DNA of 64,000 nucleotides, taken from positions 1,984,001 through 2,048,000 of the forward strand of contig NZ_CP086594.1 in the NCBI RefSeq assembly GCF_020866845.1, read 5' to 3'. Both the position numbers and the translations under genes were made by a program. The stretch comes from Sphingomonas radiodurans (GTDB lineage Bacteria; Pseudomonadota; Alphaproteobacteria; Sphingomonadales; Sphingomonadaceae). Positions within the stretch are counted from its first letter, which is position 1. Each line of letters opens with the position of its first letter. The notes beneath the pieces are model-generated. The model was not told the DNA's origin, did not search any database, and saw nothing but the letters and a program-made list of their open reading frames with translations. Of the stretch, positions 19,303 through 29,095 are shown piece by piece.

Positions 19303-19328
19303 CCAGCGCCGCGCAATCGCGGCGCTGG
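19303..19328. terminator. Bidirectional hairpin between convergent genes
   Basis: A perfect 11-bp stem (CCAGCGCCGCG/CGCGGCGCTGG) with a CAAT loop lies between the stop of the TonB receptor (+) and the end of the ferredoxin reductase gene (-). AT-rich stretches flank it on both sides, but there is no long T-run, so it is a plausible bidirectional terminator rather than a textbook one. Confidence 0.6.
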
Positions 19329-19364
19329 TGGGCAATAAAACTACGACCTGCGGGTCGCCGGTCG

Positions 19365-20216
19365 TTAGCCGACGAACGCCTTTTCGATCACATACCCGCC
19401 CGGCGCCGCGTTCGACCCTTCGGTCAGCCCCGCCTCTTCCAGAATCTCGGCCATCTCCTTGTTGAAGGCGAGCGAGCCGCAGATCATGAACCGATAATCC
19501 ATGTGATCTTCATCCGCGATCCCGAGCTCGGCGCGGAACTTGCCGCTGCGGATCAGGTCGGTAATCCGCCCCTTGCGGTGGAAATCCCCCTGCGTGACGG
19601 TCGGATAATAATGGAAGCGGTCCTTCAGCATCTCGCCGAAAATCTCGTCTTGGCGTATCTCTTCTTCCAGGAAGTCGCGATAGGCCAATTCCTCCGCTTG
19701 CCGCACGGTGTGCGTGACGACGATCTGCTCGAACCGCTCGTGCGTTTCGGGATCACGTAGCACCGACAGGAAGGGCGCGAGTCCTGTGCCCGTTCCCACC
19801 ATGCAGAGCCGCTTGCCGGGCGTCAGCGCGTCAATGACGAGCGTCCCCGTCGGCTTCCGGCCGAGGAAGATGTAATCACCTTCCTTCAGATACTGGAGCC
19901 GCGAGGTGAGGGCACCGTCGGTCACCTTGACCGAGAAGAACTCCAGATGCTCCTCCCAGCTGGGGCTCGCGATCGAATAGGCGCGTAACACTGGCCGCTC
20001 GTTCTCGCCCAGCAGGCCGATCATCACGAACTCGCCCGATCGGAAGCGGAAGCTCTGCGGCCGCTCGACACGGAAGCTGAACAGGCCGTGGGTCCAATGA
20101 TGGACCCAGGTCACCTTCACCAGCGCCAGACCCTTGGCTTCCGCCACATTCCGCAGCTCGCTCTCGGACAGGTTATTGCTAATCGACATGGAATCCATTG
20201 GTTCAATCGCCGTCAT
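19365..20216 (-). CDS. fpr: Ferredoxin--NADP(+) reductase
   Basis: A 283-residue flavoprotein. The FAD domain carries RAYSIASPSWEEHLEFFSVKV (RxYS motif) and the NADP domain carries LCMVGTGTGLAPFLSVLRDP and FMICGSLAFNKEM. It ends in YVIEKAFVG, the bacterial Fpr-type C-terminus. It transfers electrons between NADPH and ferredoxin/flavodoxin in the cytosol, for iron release or redox defence. Start codons at 20216, 20198 and 20189 are all possible; no clear Shine-Dalgarno separates them. Confidence 0.9.
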   Translation of the reverse strand: MTAIEPMDSMSISNNLSESELRNVAEAKGLALVKVTWVHHWTHGLFSFRVERPQSFRFRSGEFVMIGLLGENERPVLRAYSIASPSWEEHLEFFSVKVTDGALTSRLQYLKEGDYIFLGRKPTGTLVIDALTPGKRLCMVGTGTGLAPFLSVLRDPETHERFEQIVVTHTVRQAEELAYRDFLEEEIRQDEIFGEMLKDRFHYYPTVTQGDFHRKGRITDLIRSGKFRAELGIADEDHMDYRFMICGSLAFNKEMAEILEEAGLTEGSNAAPGGYVIEKAFVG

Positions 20217-20309
20217 TCGGGCAGCGAGCCCGGTAAGTGAGAGGATAAATCGCTGACGTCCTTACATAGCGTGCAAATCCGCGATCACTAGTGAAGAGCC
20301 ACTTGCCCC

Positions 20310-22277
20310 TCACCAAGCCGTGATTGCCACGCCGAGGCGGATGGTGCGTCCCGGTGCCGGCAGGCCGAGCTGCGGCACGACCAGGGTGTCGGTAATATTG
20401 TCGCCGCGCACGAACAGATCGACCCCGCCGTTGCCGACCGTCAGGCGCTGGCTCACCCGAAGGTTCAGCGATGCGGAGCGCGGCAGTGCGACCAGCACGC
20501 CATCGGCATCGGCGGAGAAGGCGCGGCCCACGTACTGCATCTCTGCCAGCGCACCGAAGCCCGATGGGGCGAGGTAATCGGCGAACAGCCGCGCGAGTGC
20601 GTCGGGCTTTTCGGCGAGGCGATCGCTCTGACCCGCGGCGACTTGCTTGCGCCGCGTGCGGCTGAGCGTGCCGCTGCCACCCAGCGACCAGCCGGCTGCT
20701 GGACGCCACTGCGCCGTGGCCTCGATCCCGAGCACGGTCGAGCCGGGCAAGTTGATGCGCTGTCGCAAGCGACCGACGTTGCGCTGGTCAATCGTGCCGT
20801 CGAGATCCTGCGCGAAGCCGGTCAGCGACAGCGTGGTAGAATCATCGTGCCACCTGGCGCCCAGTTCAGCGCTGACGATCCGCTCGGGCTGGAGATCGGG
20901 GTTGAGCAGGAAGCGATTCAGCACCTGGCCGAACAATTCACGCATCGTCGGCGCGCGCATCTTGCGCCCGAGGCTGGCATTCACCCGCCAGCTGTCGTCC
21001 GGTGTCCAAGCGAGTCCGACACGCCCGGTCCAGCCGCCGGCATCGACGATGCCCGGCTTGTCGCCGGTCTCAAGATACTCGACACGGTCGTAGCCGCCGC
21101 CAAGGTCGATGTTCAGTGCGTCGGTCGGCTGATTGGACAGGTCGAGCCCGAGGCTGACGTTGCGCTGGCGATAGTGAAGGAAGGCGGGCAACTGCACCGG
21201 CGCGATCCCGCCGACGAAGGTCGTGTCGCGCTGATCGTGCGTCGAATCCAGGACGTTCGCAGACGCAATCAGCCGCGCCGAGCCGAGCCGCTGCGTGAGC
21301 AGCGCGCGCGCGCCGACCGTGCGATCGCGGTCGACCTCCTGCGTGTCGCGCCGTTCGTAGGTGGCGCTGGTGTAGCTGTCGATCGTCTGGTTAAAGCGCT
21401 GATACCAGCCGATCAGGTCGAGCGCGGTGGTTGCGCCGAGGATCAGGCCCGCCTTGGCGGTGATCAGGCTGTGCTGGAGCGAGGGATAGCGCCAGAAACG
21501 TGCGCCAGCGGCGCGATCACTCTCGGGCGCGATGCCCTTTTCGGCATCGACGTGAAAGGCGGTGAGCGACAGGCGGTGGTCGCCGATCATCGTGCCGACG
21601 CGGCCGAAGACGCTGGCGAGTTCGCGATCGGTGTTGAGGCGGCGAGCGCCGACTTGCGAGAAGGGCAAAGCGGCATCATCGGCGACCGTCTCGCCATCAC
21701 GCGAGGCGTAGTTGCTGCCAATCAAGAACTCGGTCACTCCGGTGACGAACGGAGAATTTGCCTGAAGCTCGCGGATGCCTCCGCTGCCCACCATCGCGCG
21801 GGCTGTGGCTGACGCAGGGCGTGCCGGCGCGAAGCTGATAGCGCCGAGCGCGTTGACGCCGTAGCGTGGCGCCAGCGGCCCGGGCGCGACCAACGCGCTG
21901 CCCGCGAGCCCAGACGGCAACATGCTGAGATCGAGCCGATTGTCCCAGGGCACGTTGATCGCGGCGCCGTCGTAGAAGACCGCGACCTGGCGCTCGGCGG
22001 CGCTGCGGACGAACGCGATCGCCTCGCCGCGCGAATTGATCGGCACGTAGGTCGACGGCAGCCGCCGCACGATATCGTCGGCAGCGTTGGCACCGATCAG
22101 GTCGATCGCGCGAGCGTCGATCGAATGGCGCGTACCGGTGGGAAAGGGCGCGCGCGCGCCGGGCAGCGACACGACGATATCGCCGGTAGTGTCGGTTACC
22201 TGAGCGCGCGCCGGAGACGCTGCGACGCCGACTGCGAGCAGAATCGTACTCGCGCCGACAAGACAATGACAACGCAT
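20310..22277 (-). CDS. TonB-dependent receptor (BtuB/FecA-like, 655 aa)
   Basis: A 655-residue outer-membrane protein with a signal peptide ending near SPARAQ, a plug domain at about 30-150 (ANAADDIVRRLPSTYVPIN; GVNALGAISF) and a barrel in which SLGRKMRAPTMRELFGQVLN and DNITDTLVVPQLG are typical receptor motifs. The protein ends in AITAW with an aromatic terminus. It is smaller than its two neighbours and closer to BtuB-like cobalamin/metal receptors; the substrate is not inferable. It lies 65 bp after the BNR-propeller gene on the same strand, so co-transcription is likely. Confidence 0.88.
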   Translation of the reverse strand: MRCHCLVGASTILLAVGVAASPARAQVTDTTGDIVVSLPGARAPFPTGTRHSIDARAIDLIGANAADDIVRRLPSTYVPINSRGEAIAFVRSAAERQVAVFYDGAAINVPWDNRLDLSMLPSGLAGSALVAPGPLAPRYGVNALGAISFAPARPASATARAMVGSGGIRELQANSPFVTGVTEFLIGSNYASRDGETVADDAALPFSQVGARRLNTDRELASVFGRVGTMIGDHRLSLTAFHVDAEKGIAPESDRAAGARFWRYPSLQHSLITAKAGLILGATTALDLIGWYQRFNQTIDSYTSATYERRDTQEVDRDRTVGARALLTQRLGSARLIASANVLDSTHDQRDTTFVGGIAPVQLPAFLHYRQRNVSLGLDLSNQPTDALNIDLGGGYDRVEYLETGDKPGIVDAGGWTGRVGLAWTPDDSWRVNASLGRKMRAPTMRELFGQVLNRFLLNPDLQPERIVSAELGARWHDDSTTLSLTGFAQDLDGTIDQRNVGRLRQRINLPGSTVLGIEATAQWRPAAGWSLGGSGTLSRTRRKQVAAGQSDRLAEKPDALARLFADYLAPSGFGALAEMQYVGRAFSADADGVLVALPRSASLNLRVSQRLTVGNGGVDLFVRGDNITDTLVVPQLGLPAPGRTIRLGVAITAW

Positions 22278-22341
22278 ACTCTTTTACTCGTCGAGGTCGG
22301 GCGTGTCGGTGCCGACGCTAAGGCGCCGGCACCGCTAATCC

Positions 22342-25300
22342 TCAACTGTCGTCGCTTTCCTCTTCATCATCAGTCGTCACCGCAACGTCGAGCCGCGCAC
22401 CGTCAACGCCCTTGAGGAAGCGGCCGAGCTCGGCGGTGGTGACCGGGCCGAGCACGCGATCAAGCTCGGTCGTGATCGCGTCGATCTTGCCGCGGAGCTC
22501 GGTGTAGCGCTCGACCGTATCAGGCGGCAGCTTCTGATCCGCCGCATTCGTCTGGCTGTAGAGATAGGCGACGTGGGTTTGCAGTGCCGGCTTGCTGTAG
22601 CGGATCTTGGGCGTAATCAGCCGGTTGGCGATCGGCGCCAGTGCACTCGCGCGCGCCGAGTCGGGCGTGGTGGCGAGCGCGGTCTGCGCCTGCGTGAGCC
22701 GCGATACCGCCAGATTGGTATCGTTGACCAGCTTCAGTACGCGCACATTGTGATCGTACAGCGCCGTCAGATCGGCATTGGTGATGCCGCTGGCGAGGAC
22801 GCGCGGATCCTCGACGACCTCGAGCGGCTGGCGACTGGTGACGCCCCCTGCGGTCATCTCGACGGTGTAGCTGCCTGGGGGCACCATCGGCCCCGGTGGA
22901 TAACGCCGGCCCGCCGCCGGCGCGGCGCCGGCCGGTTCGCCCGACTGGCGCAGATCCCAGATGAAGCGGTGCATGCCGGGTGCGGCATCGAGCTTCGCGG
23001 GATAGGTCGGGCGATAACGGCCAAGGTCTTCGTCACCGCCGCCGCCGCCGCCGCCGGTTGCAGCGGGCCCTTCGCTGGTGAAGCTGCGCACGACCTCGCC
23101 GGCCGCGTTGCGGACGGTGAGCGTCACTGGCGTGGCCGGAGCCTTGTCGGCAAGGAAATAATCGATCTGCGCGCCGGGCAGGATATATTCCGGCCCCATG
23201 CTGGGGTCGGAGCCCTTGTCGCCGCTGGCGTTCACGCGGATCGCTGTCGCCGGCTTGTAGAGGCGGGTCGCATCCGCGGCGCCGGATTGCGGCAGCTGGC
23301 GCAGCACGCTCAGGTTGTCGAGCACGTAGAAGCCGCGCCCCTGCGTCGACAACACCATGTCGCCATGCGCGAGCCGAAGGTCAGTGACAGGTGTTGCCGG
23401 CAGGTTGAGCTGCAGGCTCTGCCACGCCGCGCCGTTATCGAAAGAGGCGTAGAGGCCGTATTCGGTGCCAGCGTAGAGCAGCCCCGGCCGCTCGGGATCC
23501 TCGCGAATGACGCGCGTCGGCTCGTCTGCAGCGATGCCGTTCTTGCCGTTCGTCAGCCGCGTCCATGATTTGCCATAGTCCGTCGTGCGATAGATGTAGG
23601 GCGCGAAATCCCCCATCAGATAGCGGTAGATCGCGGCATAGGCAGTGCCGGGATCGCGCACGCCCGGCTCGATATTCTGCACGCGCCCGCCCGGCGGCAG
23701 GCCCTTGGGCGTCACGTTCTGCCAGGACGCGCCATCATCCTGCGTTACGTGGATCAGGCCGTCGTTCGATCCAGCCCAGATCACGCCGGGCTTCAGCTTG
23801 CTTTCGCGGATCGCATAGACGGTGGAATAGACTTCCTCGCCGGTCGCATCGATCGTGATCGGGCTGCCCGAGGCATATTGCTTGTCGGCAGGCTTGGCGG
23901 TGAGATCGGGGCTGATCGCCTGCCACGTCACGCCGCCGTCGCGCGAGCGATGGACGAACTGCGAGCCGTAATAGACGGTATTCGCATCGACCGGCGAGAT
24001 CTCCATTGGAGCGACGCGCTGGAAACGGTAGCGCAGGTCCTTCGGATCGTTGCCGTATAGCGATTCACTGCCGATCCAGTAGCGTTCCTCGTTGCTGTTG
24101 GTCGCAAGCTTCAGCCGGCTGAACTGCCCCTTGCACGCGCCCCAAACCATCGATGGATCGCCCATCTTGGGGATGATCGGTCCGGTTTCGCAGCCCGGCC
24201 CAATGAGGTAATCCTGCCCGTTACCCAGCGACTGCGAGGGAACGATGACGGTCGTATTGTCCTGCTGCGCGCCATAGAGGCGGTACGGATACTGATCGTC
24301 CACCGCGACCTGGTAGAGTTCGGCGGTCGGCTGGTTCGCTTGCGTCGTCCAATTGTCGCCGCCATCGACCGAGACGTTGGCGCCGCCGTCATTGGCCTGG
24401 ATCATGATCTTCGAATCGCGCGGGTTCATCCACACGTCGTGGTTGTCGCCGTGCGGCACGGGGCGCGTCTTGAAGGTCTTGCCGCCGTCGACCGACTTGA
24501 ACCAGCCTTCGTTGCCGACGAACACGGTGTTGACGTCGGTCGGGTCAACGCCGAGCGTCGTATAGTAGAACGGACGAGTGACGAGCTTGCCGTCGCCGTT
24601 CACCAGCGTCCAGCTCGTACCGGCATCGTCCGAACGGTACAGGCCCTGGCCGGGCTTTGCCTCGATCAGCGCGTACAGCGAGTTGGGCGCCGAGGGCGTG
24701 ACGCCGATATTGGCGCGCCCGAACAGCCCGGTGGGCAAGCCGCCGCCCAGCTTCGTCCAGCTGTCGCCGCCATCGACCGACTTGTACACGCCGCCATCAT
24801 TGCTGCCCGAGATGATCGACCACGGCTGGCGCAGGCCGTGCCACATCGTGGCGTAGAGGATCGCGGGATTGTCGGCCTGGAACTCGACATCCGCCGCACC
24901 CAGCCGGTCGGTGAGGAAGAGCACCTTCTTCCACGTCTTGCCGCCGTCTCGCGTGCGATAGACGCCGCGGTCCTTGGTGTATTTGAACGGATCGCCGGTC
25001 GCGGCGACGAACACTTCGTCGGGGTTTGTCGGGTTCACGCGCACGGTGGCGATCTGGCCGACGTCGCGCAGCCCCATGAACGTCCAAGTCTTCGCGCCGT
25101 CGACCGACTTGTAGAGACCCTTGCCGATCGAGACGTTGCTGCGGATTTTGGACGATCCGGTGCCAGCGTAGACGATGTCGGGGTTGCTGTCCGCCACCGC
25201 AACTGCGCCGATCGAGCCGACCCGAATCTGGCCGTCAGTGGTGTTGACCCACTTGTGGCCGGCATCGGTGGTCTTCCACACGCCGCCGCCGACGGTGCCC

Positions 25301-25485
25301 ATGTAGAAGGTGCGCGGTTGCGAGGGGACGCCGGTAACGGTGGTGACACGACCGCCGCGCCATGGCCCAACGTGCCGGAACTTCATGCCCGACCATTGCG
25401 CCTTGTCGTAGCGCTGCGCCTCGGCGACGGTTCCAACGGTGGCAAGCAAGCCGCTCATCACGAGCAGCGCGAAAGACTTCCTCAT
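22342..25485 (-). CDS. Sortilin/BNR-repeat beta-propeller protein, exported
   Basis: A 1047-residue protein starting at ATG 25485 (AAAGGGG upstream), with a signal peptide (MRKSFALLVMSGLLATVGTV...EAQ). Residues about 30-730 hold many BNR/Asp-box repeats of the form S-x-D-x-G-x-T-W (KTTDAGHKW, KSVDGAKTW, RTRDGGKTW, RSRDGGVTW), as in Vps10/sortilin-type propellers. A C-terminal region (about 750-1040) has a beta-sandwich-like part and a helical tail. It is probably periplasmic or surface exposed. Family members are annotated as glycosyl-hydrolase-like, but no catalytic residues can be assigned. It sits between two TonB receptor genes, suggesting a shared uptake role. Confidence 0.87.
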   Translation of the reverse strand: MRKSFALLVMSGLLATVGTVAEAQRYDKAQWSGMKFRHVGPWRGGRVTTVTGVPSQPRTFYMGTVGGGVWKTTDAGHKWVNTTDGQIRVGSIGAVAVADSNPDIVYAGTGSSKIRSNVSIGKGLYKSVDGAKTWTFMGLRDVGQIATVRVNPTNPDEVFVAATGDPFKYTKDRGVYRTRDGGKTWKKVLFLTDRLGAADVEFQADNPAILYATMWHGLRQPWSIISGSNDGGVYKSVDGGDSWTKLGGGLPTGLFGRANIGVTPSAPNSLYALIEAKPGQGLYRSDDAGTSWTLVNGDGKLVTRPFYYTTLGVDPTDVNTVFVGNEGWFKSVDGGKTFKTRPVPHGDNHDVWMNPRDSKIMIQANDGGANVSVDGGDNWTTQANQPTAELYQVAVDDQYPYRLYGAQQDNTTVIVPSQSLGNGQDYLIGPGCETGPIIPKMGDPSMVWGACKGQFSRLKLATNSNEERYWIGSESLYGNDPKDLRYRFQRVAPMEISPVDANTVYYGSQFVHRSRDGGVTWQAISPDLTAKPADKQYASGSPITIDATGEEVYSTVYAIRESKLKPGVIWAGSNDGLIHVTQDDGASWQNVTPKGLPPGGRVQNIEPGVRDPGTAYAAIYRYLMGDFAPYIYRTTDYGKSWTRLTNGKNGIAADEPTRVIREDPERPGLLYAGTEYGLYASFDNGAAWQSLQLNLPATPVTDLRLAHGDMVLSTQGRGFYVLDNLSVLRQLPQSGAADATRLYKPATAIRVNASGDKGSDPSMGPEYILPGAQIDYFLADKAPATPVTLTVRNAAGEVVRSFTSEGPAATGGGGGGGDEDLGRYRPTYPAKLDAAPGMHRFIWDLRQSGEPAGAAPAAGRRYPPGPMVPPGSYTVEMTAGGVTSRQPLEVVEDPRVLASGITNADLTALYDHNVRVLKLVNDTNLAVSRLTQAQTALATTPDSARASALAPIANRLITPKIRYSKPALQTHVAYLYSQTNAADQKLPPDTVERYTELRGKIDAITTELDRVLGPVTTAELGRFLKGVDGARLDVAVTTDDEEESDDS

Positions 25486-25540
25486 CCCGGGCCCCTTTAT
25501 CATTCGACCTGCGAGCATTCCGCTTGATCGTTCGACGACG

Positions 25541-25565
25541 GCCGGGCTGACACTGTCAGCCCGGC
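25541..25565 (-). terminator. Strong hairpin after the large TonB receptor gene
   Basis: An 11-bp perfect stem (GCCGGGCTGAC/GTCAGCCCGGC) with a three-base loop lies 18 bases after the stop of the receptor at 25583 and 56 bases before the propeller gene start. There is no T-run after it. It may be a partial terminator or an mRNA-stabilising hairpin that lowers expression of the downstream genes. Confidence 0.5.
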
Positions 25566-25582
25566 CACCGCCTTGTTACACA

Positions 25583-28500
25583 TCACATATCGAAACGTAG
25601 GCCGATCCGGAATGTCCGGCCGAGATAATCGTAGAAGGTCTGGTTGATGCCCAGATCGACGTTGGACGTATCCGACGGTCCCTTGCCGACCGGAGCCGGA
25701 TCGCGGTTGAAGAGGTTCGCGACGCGGAAGAAGAGCTGGCTCTTCGTTTTGCCGATCGGCACGTCATAGGCGAAATAGGTATCGACATAGAAGGCGCCGC
25801 TGAGGTGGTTGTCGGCGATCGTGCGGTTGATCGTGTTCGAGGCCGGGCAATTGATCGCGCACTCGACCCACTGGTTGTTGTACACGCCCGCGCTGAAGCC
25901 GCGTCCGATCACCTGCATCGAGAACGGCTCGGCCGCATAACCCAGCGTCATGCGATAGGTGAATTTCGGAGGACCGCCGCCGCCGTTTTGACCGACCGTA
26001 TCGGTCGGTGCGTTGACGCCGTTCGATTCCGACGCTTCGAGATAACGCGTGGCGATGCCGCGGAAGCTCATCTTGCCGCCAAGCGATGGTGCGATGTCGG
26101 CGAGGTCGAACTGATAGCTCAGCTCGAAATCGAGGCCGCGTGCGCGCTGCTCGAGGAAGTTGTACGGGCTGTTGGCAATGAAATACTCGACAGCAGTGCC
26201 CGGCCCGGACGTGTTGTTGAAGCCGTTGGTGCCGTAAGCGATCGTTCGCGGGTTGGCGTCGGTGCCGATATTTGCCGACAGTCGCTCGCACAGGTCGAGC
26301 GTGCCGGTGAAGCAGCGATCGATGATTTCCTGTGGCCCGAGCGTGCCGATCGCCCCCTTGATCTTGATGTCGTAGTAATCGACCGACAGGCCGAGGCCCG
26401 GGATGAACGAGGGCCGATAGATGAGGCCCAGGCCCCAGGTGTCCGCCTTCTCGGGCTCGAGCGCGAGATTGCCCGTCACCGTCTGGGTATAGCGGATCGC
26501 TGCATTGCCCTGCCACGGATCGCCGATCGAATTGGTGTTCCGCGCGCCGCCCTGGAACAGTTCCGACAAGTTAGGCGCGCGGATGTCGCGCGAGCGCGTC
26601 ACGCGCAGGCGAAGATCGGGGATCGGCTGCCAGCTGAGCCCTGCCTTCCACGTAACGACGTCACCCGATTCGCTGTAGCTGGTGTACCGCGCCGCGCCGC
26701 TGAACTCGAACTCGAATGGCAGCGAGACGAGCGCCTCGCCATAGGCTTCGGTGACGGTGTATGATCCGAACGTCGGGGTGAAATTCCCCGAATACCAGCC
26801 CGCTGCGAATTCCGGCGGCACAAAGCCCGAGATCTGCTCCTCGCGGCTTTCGACGCCGAACGCGATGCCGATCGGCTTGAGCCAGGGATTGGTGATGCTG
26901 GTGCTGACGTTCAGTGCCGCAACATCCTGTTGCAGGCGTCGATCGCCATAAGGCTCGCCCATGATGTAATCGATCGCGGCCTGCGAATTGACCCCGATGC
27001 CCATGCGGTTGAAGGGAACGCAGCCTACCGCCAGCGGGTTGGTGCTACCGTCGCGAACGGAGCGGCAGACGATCTGACCGGCCGAGTTGAACACGGCATC
27101 CGCCGCTAGGTTGAGCTTGTCACGGTTGGCCGAGACAAGTGCTTCCTTCGCGTTGGTGATGCCGCGCTGATAATATCCGTCCCACTTCCAGTCGAGCGCA
27201 AGCAGATCGAACGATCCTTCGACGCCGACGAGATAACGCTGCACGTTGCGATCGTAATTGCTCTCGCGCGTCGGAATGTCCTGGTTCCACGTGCCCAGCG
27301 TGAAGCCGGCGCCGTTAAGCTGCGTCCGCAGCGCGGCCGGGATGAAGGCGTTGTCGCCCGCGATCACCACATTCGCCTTGTCGGTGTGGTACCCGCCCCA
27401 GCTACCCTGCTTGCTGCGGTTATACGACAGTTCGGTAAACAGCTGCAGATTGTCGGTCACGTCGAAGCTGAAACGGCCGAAGATGCTGGTCAAATTTTCT
27501 TCGGGCTGGATAGATGTGCCGTAATAATGCTGGCTGACCTGATAGTCGCCCCCGACCGTCCACGGCAGGTTGTTGAGGCGGTTGGCGCCATAATTATAGC
27601 GGTTCAACGTGCCGCCCGAGCCGAAATACGTTCCGCGAAGCGCGGCGGTGGTCGAGCCGGCGCCGTTCGCGGCAACCGTGCCCCGCGTGGAGGTGATGAT
27701 GCCGCCGCCGGTGGTGGTGTTCAGTCCCGAATTGAACGATTCCATATATTCGGGCTGGCCGTTGCCGGCGACATAGCGCGGGTTCTGGATCAGGTGGACG
27801 GCGCGGTTCTGCCATTCGCGTGCGCCAGCGCCATAGACGCCGCCGCGCTGGACGTAGTTGCCGCTGAGCAGCGCACGACCGCGACCATCGGCGAACTGCA
27901 CGCCGCCGGTCAGCGTCGCGCGATAGGAGACGTCGTCGCCGTACGTCGTCTCGCCGTAGCTGATTTCACCCTTCAGCCCGGTGTATTCGCGATCGAGGAT
28001 GAAGTTGACGACGCCGGCCACGGCGTCCGATCCATAGACTGACGCAGCACCACCGGTGACGACCTCGACGCTCTTCACCAGCCCCTGCGGAATGGTGTTG
28101 ACGTCGACCGTGCCGTTCGCGACCGAGCCGACCGAGCGATGCCCGTCGAGCAAGACGAGCGTACGGTTGGTGCCCAGCGAGCGCAGGTTGATCGTGTTGA
28201 TGCCGCCGTTGCCGCCGCTCAAGTTACGCTGCGTGTTCGATGGCGTCACGCTGCCTGCGACCGATGGAATCTGGTTGACGAAGTCGGCGACGTTGGCGGG
28301 TGCCGCGGCCTGGATATCCGCGAGGCCGATGACGGTGACCGGGGTCGGCGCGTCATAACCGTTGCGCACGATGCGCGAGCCGGTGACGGTGATCACGTCG
28401 TCCTCGCCGGTTGTTTCCGCTTGCTCGGGCGGCAATTCGGCTGGCGGCGTCAGCGTGGGAGAGGGCGATGGTGCCGCCGGGATGACTGCGGCATCCTGCG

Positions 28501-28672
28501 CGTAGGCGTTTGTCGCACCGGTGAGCAATAACGCGCCGAGCAATGCCTTGCGCGAGCCGACTGCGCCGGTGCGAACCGCTAGGCGGAGTGTCTCGCTGGT
28601 TACCTGCCGAACGGCTGTTTCAGAGGCGCTCGACGAAGATAGCGCGGGCAGGAATGATCGAAAGGCACGCAT
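25583..28672 (-). CDS. Large TonB-dependent receptor (1029 aa)
   Basis: An outer-membrane protein of 1029 residues. A long leader (about 57 residues) ends at GATNAYAQ. The TonB box region is DDVITVTGSRIVRNGYDAPTP, the plug has NLRSLGTNRTLVLLDGHR and GSDAVAGVVNFILDREY, and the barrel ends in GRTFRIGLRFDM. The plug type matches large sphingomonad/Caulobacter receptors often tied to peptide or carbohydrate uptake. It is the first gene of a minus-strand series, receptor - propeller protein - receptor - reductase. The leader is unusually long, so a later start is possible. Confidence 0.9.
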   Translation of the reverse strand: MRAFRSFLPALSSSSASETAVRQVTSETLRLAVRTGAVGSRKALLGALLLTGATNAYAQDAAVIPAAPSPSPTLTPPAELPPEQAETTGEDDVITVTGSRIVRNGYDAPTPVTVIGLADIQAAAPANVADFVNQIPSVAGSVTPSNTQRNLSGGNGGINTINLRSLGTNRTLVLLDGHRSVGSVANGTVDVNTIPQGLVKSVEVVTGGAASVYGSDAVAGVVNFILDREYTGLKGEISYGETTYGDDVSYRATLTGGVQFADGRGRALLSGNYVQRGGVYGAGAREWQNRAVHLIQNPRYVAGNGQPEYMESFNSGLNTTTGGGIITSTRGTVAANGAGSTTAALRGTYFGSGGTLNRYNYGANRLNNLPWTVGGDYQVSQHYYGTSIQPEENLTSIFGRFSFDVTDNLQLFTELSYNRSKQGSWGGYHTDKANVVIAGDNAFIPAALRTQLNGAGFTLGTWNQDIPTRESNYDRNVQRYLVGVEGSFDLLALDWKWDGYYQRGITNAKEALVSANRDKLNLAADAVFNSAGQIVCRSVRDGSTNPLAVGCVPFNRMGIGVNSQAAIDYIMGEPYGDRRLQQDVAALNVSTSITNPWLKPIGIAFGVESREEQISGFVPPEFAAGWYSGNFTPTFGSYTVTEAYGEALVSLPFEFEFSGAARYTSYSESGDVVTWKAGLSWQPIPDLRLRVTRSRDIRAPNLSELFQGGARNTNSIGDPWQGNAAIRYTQTVTGNLALEPEKADTWGLGLIYRPSFIPGLGLSVDYYDIKIKGAIGTLGPQEIIDRCFTGTLDLCERLSANIGTDANPRTIAYGTNGFNNTSGPGTAVEYFIANSPYNFLEQRARGLDFELSYQFDLADIAPSLGGKMSFRGIATRYLEASESNGVNAPTDTVGQNGGGGPPKFTYRMTLGYAAEPFSMQVIGRGFSAGVYNNQWVECAINCPASNTINRTIADNHLSGAFYVDTYFAYDVPIGKTKSQLFFRVANLFNRDPAPVGKGPSDTSNVDLGINQTFYDYLGRTFRIGLRFDM

Positions 28673-29095
28673 TATGACCCCCTATTGAACTAATCGCATC
28701 GCTCCTGTCGGAAGGGACTTTTCGCTTTATGGCGTTATTTTATTGCTCTCGGACGTGTTGTCGCGTCTCAAAAAGCCTTCCCTGTATGCCGACGCTATCA
28801 GTTGATTGCGCGTCGTCAAGCAGCCGCTAGATCTGGTTCCATGCTGATGCTTAGCGCGGCCATAAGGATCGGTTATGGGGTGGCCCGTGATCGAAGTGGC
28901 CCCGGCCAGATCGCTCCCCGCATTGACAAACAGGGTAGCAGCACGGATCAGAGCGAAACTAAGTGAATCGACTTAGCAGGCGGATGTGCCATTCCGCTGC
29001 CTGGAGGAGAGGGTGATAAGGCGGTTCGATCCGGGGCCTCGTCCTCGCCGAGCGGCACTGTCACCACCCTCGAGCATTCGGTTCGGAGGTCGTGC
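28673..29095. other. Divergent intergenic region with promoters
   Basis: This 423-bp region separates the large TonB receptor (-) from the luciferase-like oxidoreductase (+). No coding frame was found. A perfect -35 hexamer TTGACA lies at 28923-28928, followed after 17 bases by the weak -10 candidate GATCAG, both pointing at the + strand gene. GGAGG at 29085-29089 is its ribosome binding site. An AT-rich stretch at 28720-28745 could serve the receptor promoter. Confidence 0.4.
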
